Part shown: piece by piece, positions 22,692 to 35,195 of the stretch
How the letters are laid out: every line of letters starts with the position of its first letter
Position numbering within the stretch: position 1 is the stretch's first letter
Source: Anagrus nilaparvatae
Taxonomy: Eukaryota; Arthropoda; Insecta; Hymenoptera; Mymaridae
Direction of reading: 5' to 3'
DNA length: 64,000 bases
NCBI GenBank assembly: GCA_022575985.1
Contig: JAKSXM010000014.1
Coordinates: forward strand, 9,672,001-9,736,000
Translations under genes and position numbers: made by a program
The notes under the pieces: model-generated
Seen by the model: the letters and a program-made list of their open reading frames with translations, nothing else
Databases searched by the model: none
What the model was told of the DNA's origin: nothing

Positions 22692-23592
22692 GGAAATATG
22701 TGAATCTTACATCAGCCATGGAGTGTTTGCGGGCCTTAAAGACCCGCAAATTTCCATGACCGCCCAGTTGTACAAAGTGTACAACTGGGAGACCACCGGC
22801 AAACGCGGTCGCCGGCTACGCCCCAGATTCTTACTGGATAAACACACTTTAAACCCCCCGCGCTTGTTTGTCCCAAACCGGAACTCCCTTTTCAGGTATA
22901 ACTTCAGTTTGGGACGCGCAGCCTAGGCAGCTGGCCGCTGCCTTCCCCCCTGCCTAGGGGCAGGAGAGCTCTCTACGATAGAAAGCCCTCCTCCTTCTTC
23001 TGCAACAAGGTGGTCCTTACGTACTCTGCTACTTTGTTCCAATTTACGGAACTCCGTAGCATTTCCGGGACCACCGTCTCGGGCCTCCAAATCGGGAAGG
23101 GCGGGCGCCCCTCCGAGTAGCGCACACATTCGAAGAATGTGTGCTCTACTGTATCATCTAAGCCCGGACAGTGCAAGCACTCTTTTGTTGCCACCTTATG
23201 CCAATGCTTCAACATGACACGGAAATAACCGTGCCCGGTCAGGAATTGGGTAAGGTAGAAATCCACCTCCCCATGCTGTCGTCCCATCCATGCCTGCAGG
23301 TCTGAGATCAGTCTGCGCGTCCACAGGGCATTTTTCTCTTGGTTCTTTTTCCATCGTTTCTTCCATGCTTTCATAGAGTTGAAGCGGGCGCGAGTGGAAG
23401 CCACTTCGCGCTCATCTACGCTCTCGTGGATGAATTTCCGCTCCAACGCTAGCAGGTCGATGGGTATCACCGAAGCAACAACCTGGATCGCCTCTAGAGA
23501 TACCGTGTGGTATCCGCAGGCGATCCTCACTGCCGCCTGCCTCTGTACCGACGATATTTTTCGTCTGTACTTGGCAGTTTCTGTGGCAGTTT
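22658..23592 (-). mobile_element. R1-type LINE, 5'-truncated 3' end with poly(A)
   Basis: Read on the minus strand it carries the end of ORF2, a ~285-bp 3' UTR and a ~31-nt poly(A), seen as the T run at 22658-22688. The same 3' UTR (TGAATCTTACATCAGCC, CCGCCCAGTTGTACAAAG) occurs at 40690, 43900-44170 and 53940, defining one family. The 5' truncation point joins the Gypsy reverse transcriptase near 23592. No target duplication was found. Confidence 0.85.
22973..23592 (-). pseudogene. R1-type LINE ORF2, C-terminal part
   Basis: About 200 open codons ending at 22973. They hold the connection region after the reverse transcriptase (AAVRIACGYHTVSLEAIQVV, IPIDLLALER) and the C-terminal zinc-knuckle C-x2-C-x8-H-x4-C (CLHC...HTFFEC) characteristic of R1-clade ORF2 proteins. 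Endonuclease and reverse transcriptase domains are missing through 5' truncation. The remaining frame is undamaged and nearly identical to 43388-43885, which suggests recent insertion. Confidence 0.82.
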
Positions 23593-23595
23593 AAA

Positions 23596-24489
23596 TTATG
23601 AAAGGTTCATTAAATCTGGTCTATCTAATATTGGTGCTGTTGTTAATTTTATTTTTAGAGTTTCAAAAGATATTTGACAATCGCTTGTCCATTTAAACGG
23701 GACATTACGCGTTAGATTTGTCAAAGGTTCGGCTATAGCTGCAAATTCGGGAATAAATTTTCTATACCAAGAGGTCATGCCTATAAAACGTTGCACTTGT
23801 CTCTTGGTTTTTGGTACTGGGTACTCTATTATTGGTTTTGTTTTATCTGGGTCTGGTTGAGTACCATTTTCATCGATTAAAAACCCTAAATATTTTACTT
23901 GCGTTTTCCCGAAAAAGCTTTTCGAACGATTTATAGTAAAATTTGCTTTATTTAACTTTTCCATTACTATTTTAAGCCAGTGTAGATGTTCTTCCCAAGT
24001 TAGAGTTGCTATTATTATATCATCTATGTAGGCCATTACGTAAGGAGCCATTTCTTGGGTTATAATCGTCTGTATAGCCCTTTGAAATGTTGCGGACGCC
24101 CCTTTCAGGCCAAAAGGCATACGAACATATTCAAAAATACCTTTACCTGGTACGACAAACGCTGTAAGATGTCTACATTGTTCAGCTAGTGGAATTTGAT
24201 TAAAAGCTTGAGAAAGATCTAAAGTGCTGATGTAACGTGCTTCCTGCAGCTTGTTAAGCATCTGATCCATATTAGGGATCGGGAACGCATCTCCTTTCGA
24301 CACTTTATTTAATTTTCTGAAATCAATACACATACGATACTTTGTGATTGGCTGATTATTTTCATCCACCCCTTCTCTTCGTACCATTACTATTGGGGAT
24401 GCCCATTCACTTTTGGATGGCTTAATAACGCCTTTTTTGAGAAGCTTGTCGACTTCTTTGTGTACTGGATACTGGATACTGGATAGCAT
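23596..24489 (-). pseudogene. Gypsy reverse transcriptase (truncated)
   Basis: A ~297-codon frame with the ordered reverse transcriptase motifs of Ty3/Gypsy elements: GVIKPSKSEWASPIV, YRMCIDFRKLN, STLDLSQAFNQI, MPFGLKGASATFQRA, catalytic YIDD (VMAYIDDIIIA), VKYLGFLI and the thumb/connection WYRKFIPEFA. It stops at PILDRPD, immediately before the expected RNase H, where the R1-type LINE is joined. The upstream frame break is caused by the 7-bp triplication at 24463-24483. It would copy element RNA into DNA in the cytoplasm, but is not functional as it stands. Confidence 0.9.
24463..24483. repeat. Three tandem copies of TACTGGA in pol
   Basis: Units at 24463, 24470 and 24477. The two extra copies add 14 bp and shift the frame between the protease and reverse transcriptase parts of pol, so this is a slippage mutation rather than programmed frameshifting. 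Confidence 0.8.
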
Positions 24490-25151
24490 CGTTGACGAAT
24501 AGGCTGCGCATCGCCTACGTCAATGTAATGCTCACACAAATTAGTACATCCTAGTTCATAATCTTCATAGGGAATTAAGTCATCTAGTAGCTTATTCAGC
24601 TGATCTATTTGTTCACGAGTTGGTTGTTTTAAACCTCTATCACCAACATCGAGCCCTATTGAGGCTACGTCGACATTAACTTTGCCATTATAACCTTCAA
24701 CTTCTATAGAGTTGTCTCTAGCAGTTAAGACGACGTTGAACAATCTGAAGAAATCTGCGCCAAGAATGCAGCTATTATAAAGGTTAGGCATAATTATAAC
24801 CTCTACTTTTTTCGTGCAACTACCTACTGTAAAATCGAGAGTAGCCGCGTTAACTATTGGAGTCAGGCTACCGTCAGCTACCCGGACGCCACCTTCTATG
24901 TACGTTTTTAAATCAACGCCAGCTGCCTTGGCAATTTCTAAACCTATTGGTCCTAGTATAGTGCGAGCAGAACCGGAATCTAGCAAAGATTTCACTTCCT
25001 GGCCTTGTATTTTGACGTTAAGCCACCAACGGGAAGAAAATTCTTCCTTGATTGCGAAACATTCTGAAAGTATTTCATTTATGGTTTGGCTCATGAATTC
25101 TTCGCTAGGTTTAGTTGAGTCCTGCTGGTCTAGGGGAGGAGTAGGGACCAC
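24484..25151 (-). pseudogene. Gypsy pol N-terminal part: aspartic protease
   Basis: Contains the retropepsin active-site stretch LLDSGSARTILG and the later ILGADFF motif of Gypsy proteases, followed by the spacer leading to the reverse transcriptase (CEHYIDVGDAQPIRQRCYPV). The protease would act as a dimer to cut the polyproteins. It overlaps the end of gag by ~40 bp in the +1 frame, compatible with gag-pol frameshifting or with decay. Confidence 0.8.
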
Positions 25152-27057
25152 TACGCTCCCCTGCGCTTGTTTTTTTCAACACAGGCTGGTGTCGGGCAGT
25201 TATTCTTGGTATATCCTGGCTTTTGACACCTAAAATAACACCTATGTAACATTTTAAAATAAGTTCTTCGGTACATTCAGCTCGTCTGTGACCTTCTTTG
25301 TTGCAATTAGGGCATATTATTGGTCTATCAGGTTTTTTCTTATTTTGTGACTCATTTGAGCCATTTGCTGGGCTATTACTTTTATTATCTTGATTTGCCT
25401 GCCTATTATTATTATTACTATATGAGCTGTTGTTATTATTGTTATATTTACTTCTACTATTATATGCAGTTTGCCCATTGTTGTTACGATTGTAAGAATT
25501 CTGCTTTTGATAGTTCTGATTAGAATTCCAACTTTGTTTTTTACGCTGTGGATATTTTCTTACTGCGTATCTAGGTTTTTCAGATTCTTCTGAATATTCA
25601 GACTCGGACTTTTTTCTGGTTCTTGCATCACTACCTGTTCGAATTTCTCTTACGCAGAGAGCAGATTCTTGCATTATTGCAGCTACTTGCACTGCTAGTG
25701 CATTAACATCGACTGGATTTATTTCAACTGCGCATGCATTAATGATATTTTTCTTTTGCCTATTAGGGCTTGGTGTGTAGGCTTAGTCTGGTAATAATGA
25801 CTGATCTTTTGACGGTGGTGGCCTATAAACTGATGTGGCTGCTTTAATAGAATCTTCAGCCTCGATGGCTCTTGCTATAAACTCTTTGACTGTACTGTAT
25901 CTTACACTGTAGAGTTTTTCTTTCATCTGTGGTTTCAGATTTTTATATAGCACGTCTAATTTTCTTCTTTCTGAAATGGCTGGTTGGAATTTTTTGGCTA
26001 TGGCTAAGAGTTTAAACATATACGTTCGAACTTCTTTGTCTTCACCTTGAGTTCTATTTAAAAGCTCTGATTCTATTTTTTGCTGAAAGTCAGCACCAGC
26101 CCCAAAATGGCTTATTGCATCGTTGTAAAAATCTTGCCAACAAGTCCATTCGTCGTGCGTCGCTGAATACCATAGTTTAGCGACGTCTATAAAAAGTTCT
26201 GGTAAAGCTAATAAAAGCTCATCTTCTGACAAATTTACCAGTGCTGCTTTTCTTAAAATTTCATCTAAGAAGTCTTCTATGCTTCTTGAGCCATCTCCAC
26301 TGAATTTAATGTTCCATCTTCTTACTATGTCGCTAATATCTTTGACTCTGGTAAGGTATGTTGTACCAAATTCATTGTGGCTCAAACTTGGTATATGACT
26401 TCTTCTAGTCGAGCTTAAAACTGGATTTCCTGTTCCTCCTCCCCCTCTATGTGGAACGTGAGGGGAACTGGAAAAGTCCTGATCCTCTAATTGGTTTTGA
26501 TAAGTACTTGGCCTTCTATTATCCTGGTCCCTAGTAGTTACAAAGCCTATTGACCTTCTGTTCTGCAATTGATTTGTATTCTGAATGACTGTTTAAGGAT
26601 TTTTTTTCAAGTCTTCTGTAGTTATATTTTGCAAATGGTCATTATCTTCTGTAGTTTTTGATGATGAGGTAGTGTTAAGGTCTGCTAGCAAATCAGCTGC
26701 AATTCTCGTTGCTACTTCCTTAAGTTGAGATTGTCGTAAATCGTCAATCTCTTCTGGGGGTATGTCTATGTTTTCTAAGAAATCGTTGGGGTTATAAGAA
26801 CCTAATAAATTATTTTGTAGGGCCGACATGTTAATATAAACTTTTTCCCTATCTTTCATTTTTAATTCCGCTAATAGGTCTGTAATTTTTTCTGCTGGTT
26901 GCACGTATATCCAGCAAGAAATTCTAGCTAGCAGGTTTTGATTATTAGATTCGGGAGAGTTAGGGTCAATATTAATTATTTCATTATTAGAGGATATGCT
27001 TGCATTAATGTTTTGCTCTTGGTTTTGCCTTGTTTGACTTCTTAATTTTGGAGGCAT
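25111..27057 (-). pseudogene. Gypsy Gag with nucleocapsid zinc knuckle, two in-frame stops
   Basis: One reading frame from the ATG at 27057 (MPPKLRSQTRQNQEQ) to 25111, interrupted by TAA at 26593-26595 and TAG at 25783-25785. The middle matches the capsid-like gag domain: WNIKFSGDG, DFLDEIL, AKLWYSATHDEW, FYNDAISHFGA, LLNRTQGEDKEVRTYMF and the NLKPQMKE region. The end is rich in Asn/Ser and carries a single CCHC knuckle C-x2-C-x4-H-x4-C (CPNCNKEGHRRAEC). Gag would form the virus-like particle. The remaining frame is well kept, so inactivation looks fairly recent. Confidence 0.85.
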
Positions 27058-30000
27058 CTTGGTTTACCTAGTTATTAAAAATTTAAAAAAAAATAAAGTT
27101 TCTTCTATATATCTTGAGATTTTGAAATATTTTTTATTTAGAAAAATTTGAGTATTTTTTAAAGAATATCTTGATTTAATTTCTTGAGTGATTTTTGAAA
27201 AAAATATTCTTGATTATTATGTTCTTAATATTTAGAGAAGAAAAAAAAAATTTTAGTTGAGATGATAAGGAAGTTTTTGTTGTATTTATATATTGGGTCA
27301 GGATATTCCTAAAAGACCAAAATGTTACGTTACAATAAATGTAAAACGCAAAAAAAATTTTCGCAAAAACGCAAGATAAGAAATACAAGTGTATTAAAAA
27401 TCAACGACCTAGTATGTAGAGCCTTAAAATTGGCTAAATTCGCTTTATTTCGCACTGAAATATAAAAATAAAACAAAAAAATAAATATAATATTTTTTAT
27501 GGAAATGTCCATATACCATTCATTCTCTTAATATTAAGTAAGTTTATTACAAAAAATTTTATTGCTAGCTTAAATATTAAAAAAATATGAATTGTTCGCA
27601 GAATACTGAGTATTATTAATGCTAGAAAAATTTTAAGTCGTGTTAAGACATTTGTAGGGCTTTTCACCACTGTGAAACGTAGTATATTTCGCTAAATTTG
27701 TTTTTTTTTTTAAATTTTGAAACCAATAATAAGAATAAAAATTTATTTATTAGGACTTGTTCAAGAAAAAAAATTTTATTATTAAGCTTTTTCTCAAAAT
27801 TAAAACTGAAAAAATAATTTATTTTTTGAGGTTATAAAGCTTTTATATTAAATAAATATGAAAATTAGAAGTCGAAAAAATTATTCGTTTGGGTTTGAGC
27901 CGTAAAAAAACGAAAAAATTTGATTATTAAGCTTTTTTAAATTTTCAAAACCAAAGAATAAAAATACTCAGTTTCTGTACCCAAAATGATAATAATTAAT
28001 TATATGTTTGTATAGTATATAGTTTGTATACGAAAAAAAAAAAATAAATATTTTATATACTGTTTGTATATAAAAAATAATAAAAATATTAAATATTTTT
28101 TATTAAAGTATAATTATATAATGAAAAGTATAACTTATCAGCTAAACTTAAATAATATTATATAAGTCTTATAGTATTCTATTTTTACCTAATCTCAAGT
28201 TTATTATAGGATGCCACTCTAATTTTTTAAAAATAAAAATTAGAGAAAAAATTAAAGACTTGGGTATGTCTATCATTTATGAAAAAAAAAGAAATTTTCA
28301 AAAGAAGTTTTCAAACTAAGTAATTTTGAAAAAAAATGTACCTATTTATTATTTAAACTAAGGTAAAATTATAGTTTACTAACTTTATTAACCAGTTAAA
28401 ATTTTAGGTTAATAAAGTATCTAGTTAAATTCTGAAAAAAATTGAAGAATTTAGTAGATACCTGAAAAAATTAAGCTGGGTCAAAGGGCGCTTCCGTATT
28501 TCTAACTTTGATGAAATTTTTAAAAATTTTACTATGCGGCTTCCGTAGTTTCAAAAAAAAAATTTTTTTGATTTTTTGAAAACTAACCTGAAAATAAGCC
28601 TAAATAACCAAAAGGGTGAGTTTAATTAGTTAAAAAGGGATGCCATGTGATGCGAAATAGTTATTGCTAATTTAATATAAAATACTGATTACCTTTTACA
28701 TCATCTGCTACTTATTTTCCAGAAAAAGGGGTAAAATAACGGGGACTTGAGGTTAGGTTATTATATAAAAAAGTTGAACATATTGTTTTATTTAAATAAT
28801 AAAAAGATTATTTATTGAATTATAAACTCGGAAGAGTTTATAAAGGAGATTATTTTATATTTACAAAGGGCTCGTCACGTGGCTGCAGCGCGCGCGCGAA
28901 CATGAAAAATTATGGCTAATGGCCTTGACTTATATGAGCTCATAGAAATTGTACGTTACCAATTATTAGCAAATGTCATAAAGGTTACTTATGATTAATT
29001 CGCAAACTAGTGCATATAAACAAAACTAATAATAAAAAATATCTTTATGACTTTTGCAAACACTTGACATGCACAATATTTCAATACACTCACTTGCACA
29101 CATATAAAGAATAATACACAATTTGATGCACGAGATTATTAAAATAAGCCTCGTGGTAGCTTTCGCAATATTAATAATTAAATACAAAAATGATAAGATT
29201 ATAATATGTATGTGATCACTTATTAATAATAATTTTTTACCTTAAGGATTTTATCACTTCAGAGATTTTATTTTATCTCAAGAGAAAAGGATACAAAAGT
29301 ATAAGTCCTATGTATGACTTTATTTTACAACTAATAATGAATTTTTGTTGACAAACTTAAATCGAACTTGTTTAATTATATAGAAAAATTAAAGAAAACT
29401 GGTAGCTATAGTTAAGCTAATTATCAATTATAAAAATAAAAGAAAAACTATTTTTTTTGGAGTTATTATATAAAAATGTGCTCCGAATACTATTATGTCT
29501 AAAGCGACAATGCTGTTCCTCGTGCGCGGGGGAAGAGCTGTTTCATGCGAGCGCCGCTAGCCGCGGGCTCTTTCTTTTACAATTTTTATCGTGGTAATAT
29601 TTGAATATTTACTTCATTACATACCTTTCGTTTCAATTCATAACGACAAAATTTTTTTATGTTTAAAAAACTGGATTTTAAAGGATAAAATTTTTATCAA
29701 ATTATTAAAAAATAAACCTAAAAAACTGAAAACAGAGGAAACACTTTTTTATTAAAAAGAATTTCATTCAATTCGGGTATATTTTTTACGAATCCACCTA
29801 AATTTTCAAGGTAATCAGTTTGATCTGTCAAAAATTTTTCATTGTCTTCAAACAATAATTTTTCGAAAATTATAAAAGTTCAGGACTAATATTATATATT
29901 TTTCTAATTTTTATCAGCATATTATTCAGTAAATGAATATAGTAACTAAAAGTAGCCTGAAAAGCTATTATAAGGCAGAATCCTAGAATGGGAACTCGGC

Positions 30001-30137
30001 GGAAACTACGACTGCTTGTGAATCCAATGGAAGGGTAGCAAAGCTTTGTATTTCTGATTACAAATTATTTGTCTAAGTTCATATGCCCGTAATTTTTATG
30101 ATTCAGTAAATTTTAGATAAGTCACTGAGGTCCAGGG

Positions 30138-30158
30138 CCTCGATTTTGGAAATCGAGG
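30138..30158. repeat. Perfect 9-bp hairpin
   Basis: CCTCGATTT and AAATCGAGG are separated by TGG. Confidence 0.8.
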
Positions 30159-30230
30159 GAATGAGGGAGTAAAGGAATTCCTCTCTTAAAAATTTATATT
30201 TTTTAAATTTTATTTATTATATATTGCATA

Positions 30231-30262
30231 CTAGCTGTAGGGCCTCGCAATGCTCGACAGAA
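30231..30262 (-). mobile_element. Possible Helitron 3' end
   Basis: On the minus strand the sequence runs GCGAGGCCCTACAGCTAG followed by T. The CTAG end before T and the GC-rich context fit Helitron 3' ends, but I cannot see a convincing hairpin or the 5' end. Confidence 0.25.
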
Positions 30263-31269
30263 TATAACAATAATTCTTTGTAAATTAGAAATGATTATAG
30301 CGTTCGTAATTTTTTATAAGTAATTAATTAAGTGGTCTATTCACGTAAGAAAGTTGTTATAGCTGAAAAATATTAATTTTATTATTTTACTAAACGTCGT
30401 ATACCTTTAAATACTCACATCGTAAATATCAGCATTATTGATAGAATTTTATTGAAAAATTTTTTATCAATTTTCCAAGAATTTTTTTATCAGAATATTG
30501 TGTAATGATGTTATAAAAAAAAATAAATTGAAAAAAAGTGGGGATGGAAAACTACGCTAAATAAATTGTAAATGAAAGACTGCGATAACTTTATTGTAGA
30601 GCCCCAGACTGCGCCAGCTCAATTATAATACGAAAACTACTCCAGCTCACCAAAAGTTCAAATTTATTGACTAGCGCAGTACTTTTATAATAAAACATAT
30701 TAAATTTTTCTTATTGAGCATAAAAATGGTTAATTTTAACGCAGAATAATAATAATTTGCTTTATATTTTGTTTAATAAAATTTAATTAAATAATTTTTC
30801 TAGCAGTTACTTTAACAATATCGATTTATTAGGCAAATTTTTTTCACGAAAACTCTCACTATAACCAAAACTTTAAAGTCAAACAAAAATAAAACGAGGG
30901 TATTTATAGTAGAAAAAAACTTGAAGCGAGAAAAATATAGAGAAACACTTCAAAATTATTGATATTACAAAATTTTTTTAATTAGAAAAATAATAATCAT
31001 TATACAATTAAAATAAACAATGATCAACAAAATCATAAACAAATTAACGTTTCATTATTATTATGCCTAATAAACATTATTCATTAAATTTTAGGATTTA
31101 TTTAAAGGTAATAAATATAAAAAAATTAAACAATTAATTAATAAAAAAGGAAAAAAATACTTCTATTAAATAAGGTGAAGTGCAGTTATTAAAATTATTA
31201 TAGTACATACTTTTTTTAGACTTTTTTTTCCTTGATTAGTAAAAATTATACCGAATAATCAATAAAAAA

Positions 31270-32904
31270 AATACACCACAACACTTAAACTAAAATAACC
31301 TAATGAAGTGGTATAAAATAAAAAAATTACATATCAAGCCTTACAATAACATAACCTAATGAAGTAATTGGTAATAAAAAAAGAACATATCAAGCTTTAC
31401 ACCCACTTAACCTCAAAAAATGGTATGATATAAAAAATTACATAACAAGGCTTAAACTAACATAACCTAAAGAATTAACTGGTATTCGAAATATTACATT
31501 ACAAACCTTACACTAGCATAACCTAAGAAATTCGTATGAAATAAATAAATTACATAACAAGCCTTACACTAACATAACGTGAGGAAGTAATTGGTAATCA
31601 AAAAATTTCATAAGAAGCTTTACAACCACATAACTTAAGGAAGTGGTATGAAATAAAAAAATTACATAACAAGGCTTACACTAACATCATCTAAGGAAGT
31701 AATTGGTAATCAAAAAATTACATAACATGCTTTACAACCACATAACTTAAGGAAGTGGTATGAAATAAAAAAATTACATAATAAGGCTTACATTAACAGA
31801 ATCTAAGGAATTAATTAGAATTTAAAAGGTTACATAACAAACCTTACACTAGCATAATCTAAGGAAGTACTTAGTAATCAAAAAATTATGTAATAAGCTT
31901 TACATTAGCATAACCTAAGGAAGTTGTGTGAAATAAATAAATTACATAACAAGCCTTACACTAACATAATCCAAGGAAGTACTTGGTAATCAAAAAATTA
32001 CATAAATTGCTTTACAACCACATAACTTAAGGAAGTTGTATGAAATAAAAAAATTACATAATAAGGCTTACATTAACAGAATCTAAGGAATTAATTAGAA
32101 TTTAAAAAGTTACATAACAAACCTTACACTAGCATAACCTAAGGAAGTTGTATGAAATAAAAAAATTACGTAACCAGCCTTAGACTAACATAACCTAAGG
32201 AAGTAATTGGCAATCAAAAAATTACGTAACAAACATTACCCTAGCATAACCTAAGGAAGATGTGAACTTAAGGAAGAGATCTGAAATTAAAAATAGCAAA
32301 ACAAGTCTTCCACTAACATAACCTAAGGAATTAATTGGTATTCAAAATATTACATTACAAACTTGACACTAGCATAACCTAAGGAAGTTCTATGAAATAT
32401 AGATAGTACATAACAAGCTTTACACTAACATAACCTAAGGAAGTAATTGGTAGTCAAAAAATTACATAACAAGGCTTACACTAACATAAAATAAGGAAGT
32501 AATTGGTAAGCAAAAAATTATTTAACAAACTTTACACTAGCAAAGCCTATGGAAGTTGTGTGAAATAAATAAATTACATAACAAGCCTTACAACCACATA
32601 ACTTAAGGAAGTTGTATGAAATAAATAAATTACATAACAAGCCTTACATTAACATATCTTAAGGAAGTAATTGGTAATTAAAAAATCACTTAATAAACCT
32701 TACACTATCATAACCTAAGGAAGTTATATGAAATAAATAAATTACATAACAAGCCTTACACTAACATATCTTAGGGAAGTAATTGGTAATTAATAAATCA
32801 CTTAACGAACCTTACAATAGCATAACCTAAGAAAGTTCTATAACCTAAGTAAGTACTTGATAATTAAACAAATTACATAAAAAGCTTTACAACCACATAA
32901 CTTA
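31270..32904. repeat. Tandem ~57-bp repeat array, left arm part 1
   Basis: Units of the type TTACATAACAAGCCTTACAC, TAACATAACCTAAGGAAGT and AATTGGTAATCAAAAAA repeat about 28 times. Two subtypes alternate: GTATGAAATAAA and AATTGGTAATCAAA. Confidence 0.9.
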
Positions 32905-32995
32905 AGGAAAAAATAAATTAAAAACAATAAATTTTTTTATTCAAAATAAAAATTTTATTTTTTCCGTCTTATAGTGACAAGTCAATTATTATAAA

Positions 32996-33031
32996 CTGAC
33001 GCGTTTCGAGATATGTAATCTCATTTTCAAA
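32996..33031 (-). ncRNA. Hammerhead-ribozyme-like motif of the PLE
   Basis: Minus strand: TGAAAAT, then stem GAGAT/ATCTC (5 bp, loop TACAT), then GAAAC-GCGTC. The order core, stem II, GAAA, very short stem III and GUC matches the minimal hammerheads known in PLE terminal repeats, but the first core block deviates from CUGANGA. Activity is doubtful. Confidence 0.4.
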
Positions 33032-33177
33032 GATTTATGAAAATTTTTTATTTTCGTGTCATCTCTTTGATATAGCGAAGCATACTGAAGATAAATTTAT
33101 TATATTATTACATTTAAAATTTTAAAATTTTATCGTTTACATATACAAACATAGAATATTTATTATTTATTTACATT

Positions 33178-34125
33178 TTATATTGAACTATTATTATTAT
33201 TATTAAGATTTAAATATTTTATTGCTGTATCGTATAAATAATTTGAATTAAAATTTAATTGATCATTTAGTAACAGATGTGGATTTTTTTGATATTCTAC
33301 ATATATAAAAAACTCTTCTACAGCATTCATATATTTACCTTTTTTACAATAATATAAATCTTCTAAATTTTTATTGATATTAGTGTAATTATGATTATTG
33401 TCTGTAATATGTTTTGCATAATTAGATTTTATTTTTTTGTTTTTATCATTATTGTTATTATTATTATTATTATTCATGATTTCTATAAGATTTTTCTTTG
33501 TTGGTAGATGTTCAGAAAAACGATCTTTAAATGGTCTACCTGTTTGACCTATGTAAAACATATTACAGTCATTACAATTTATTTTATACATGCCTGTACA
33601 AATATCTATATTAATTTTATTTTTATTTTTGAATAAGTTGAATATATTATTATTGGTTTTAAATCCAATGCATATATTTAATTTATTTAACTCTGTTTTT
33701 ATGGTTCTAATGTTTGGTAATAAATTTGTGAATTTAGAACTTGTATATATTATGTTATTATTTTGTGTAGAGTTTATTGAACTATTATTATTATCTTTAT
33801 TTATATTTTTATATTTTCTTATTAAATTATCAATTAATTCATATTTATATCCGTTTGCTTGTGCTATTTGTTTAATGATTCTAATTTCTTTATTAAAATT
33901 TTTGGTATTTAATGGTACATTTAATGCTCTATGTATTAGACTATTGTATGCTGCTTATTTTTGTGTATATGGGTGATATGAATTAATATTTATTATTGAA
34001 TCTGTAGTAATGTTTTTTCTGTAAATATCATAATTAAGTTTATTATTTTCTTTTATTATTTTTAAATCTAAAAAATTTAAACTATTATCTTTTTCAAATT
34101 CAACTGTAAATTTTATGTTTTTATG
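33178..34125 (-). pseudogene. PLE reverse transcriptase end plus GIY-YIG endonuclease
   Basis: The frame runs from about 34125 to 33178 with one TAA near 33958. Seen in order: NSLNFLDLKI (reverse transcriptase thumb entry), IYRKNITTDSIININ, SYHPYTQK (stop), LIHRALNVPL, IKQIAQANGY, a linker, then the GIY-YIG-like GMYKINCNDCNMFYIGQTGR with conserved Cys residues, FKDRFSEH, and the C-terminal EEFFIYVEYQ region. Asn runs coded by AAT repeats sit inside the endonuclease and at the extreme C terminus. PLEs use this fused enzyme to nick DNA and prime reverse transcription. Catalytic reverse transcriptase motifs upstream are missing. Confidence 0.85.
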
Positions 34126-34180
34126 TATTTTTATAAATATTAATTCATGTCACCCATATACACAAAAATTAGCAAGGACT

Positions 34181-35195
34181 ACGCCACAGGCCTTACACCC
34201 ACATAACCTAAAGAATTATTAATTTATTATTCTACTACCCTTACACTAACATAACTTAAGGTTGTAATTGTTAATTAAAAAATTACGTAACAAACCTCAC
34301 ACTATTATAACCTAAGGAAGTTGCGTGAAGTAAATAAATTACATAACAAGCCTTACACTAACCTAACATAAGGAAGTAACTGGTTATTAAAATATTATAT
34401 TACAAACCTTACATAAGCATAGCCTAAGGAAGTTCTATGAAATATATATAGTACATAACAAGGCTTACACTAACATAGACTAAGGAATTAATTGGTATTC
34501 AAAATATTACATTACAAACCTTAGAATATCCTAAGGATATTGTATGTAATAAATAAATTATATAACAATGCTAAGTAATTGGTAATCAAAAAATTACATA
34601 ACAAACCTTATACTAGCATAACCTAAAGTAGTTGTATGAAATAAAAAAATTACATAACAAACCTTACATTTAAATAACTTGGAAGTAGTATACAATATAA
34701 TTAATACTCCACAAGCGTTATACTGGTATAACCTAAGCAGTGCTATGCTATTAAGAACTACGCCACAGGCCTTACATCCACATTACCTAAAGAAGTTTTC
34801 TAAAAAAAAACCTACACGACAAGTCTTATACTAGTACAAACTAAGCAAGAGGACTATACTAAATAACTACATGACAAGCCTTATACCCACATAAGCTAAA
34901 GAAGCTTCCATCTACATAACATAAGGAATTAGCATATAATAAAATCCCTACGCCACAAGCTTTACAGTAGCATAACCTAAAGAAGTGGTCTGTAATAAAA
35001 ATATTAAGTAACAATTATCTTTCATATACATAGTTTAAAAAAATTGTAAATAATAAAAAAAACTATCCCACAAGCCTTACGCTAGTATAACCTAAGGAAG
35101 TGTCTTATATTAAAAAACCGACACGTCAAGCTTGAGATTTACATAAACAAAAATAATCTGTAATAAAAAAATTATAAACATGGCTTGTGGTGTAG
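34181..35195. repeat. Tandem ~57-bp repeat array, left arm part 2
   Basis: Same units and direction as 31270-32904, more diverged (TACGCCACAGGCCTTACA variants). They continue to the turn point near 35195. Confidence 0.85.

Larger units (their letters stand above)
23593..27057 (-). mobile_element. Broken Ty3/Gypsy LTR retrotransposon
   Basis: Order on the minus strand is Gag, protease, then reverse transcriptase. The element breaks off at the start of RNase H where the LINE begins, so RNase H, integrase and the 3' LTR are missing. Gag carries two in-frame stops and pol one internal frameshift. A 5' LTR should lie beyond 27057. The only hint I see is a conventional-looking border near 27320-27335 (on the minus strand GTAACGTAACA then TTTTGGTC), which cannot be verified without a second LTR. 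Confidence 0.88.
27058..31130. other. 4-kb AT-rich stretch, possible Gypsy leader/LTR, no gene seen
   Basis: The first few hundred bases should contain the Gypsy leader and 5' LTR. GC-rich islands occur at 28870-28905 (GCGCGCGCGAACATG) and 29520-29572, without an ORF. A perfect hairpin lies at 30138-30158 and a possible Helitron end at 30231. No second LTR copy exists in the window. Confidence 0.4.
32905..34180 (-). mobile_element. Penelope-like element, 5'-truncated, inserted in the tandem array
   Basis: On the minus strand: the end of the reverse transcriptase, a linker, a GIY-YIG endonuclease and a 3' UTR with a hammerhead-like motif (33031-32996). The flanking DNA on both sides is the ~57-bp repeat array, so this is an insertion. 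At the 5' edge (34138-34180) a short segment TCACCCATATACACAAAAAT is an inverted copy of the element's own sequence at about 33952-33985. Confidence 0.85.

Noticed and set aside
22923..23129. Frames overlapping the R1-type ORF2 end (22923-23129, 23379-23594)
   Set aside because: Alternate-frame shadows of the zinc-knuckle region.
27058..29650. A defined 5' LTR for the Gypsy element
   Set aside because: No second LTR is available for comparison and neither border nor primer-binding site could be set with confidence.
31270..32904. CRISPR array
   Set aside because: Short repeats at regular spacing, but the whole unit is repeated without unique spacers, the arms are inverted, and the setting is eukaryotic.
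33590..33976. 128-codon plus-strand ORF opposite the PLE
   Set aside because: The minus strand encodes the PLE linker and reverse transcriptase end with family motifs; the Leu/Phe-rich plus frame is its complement.
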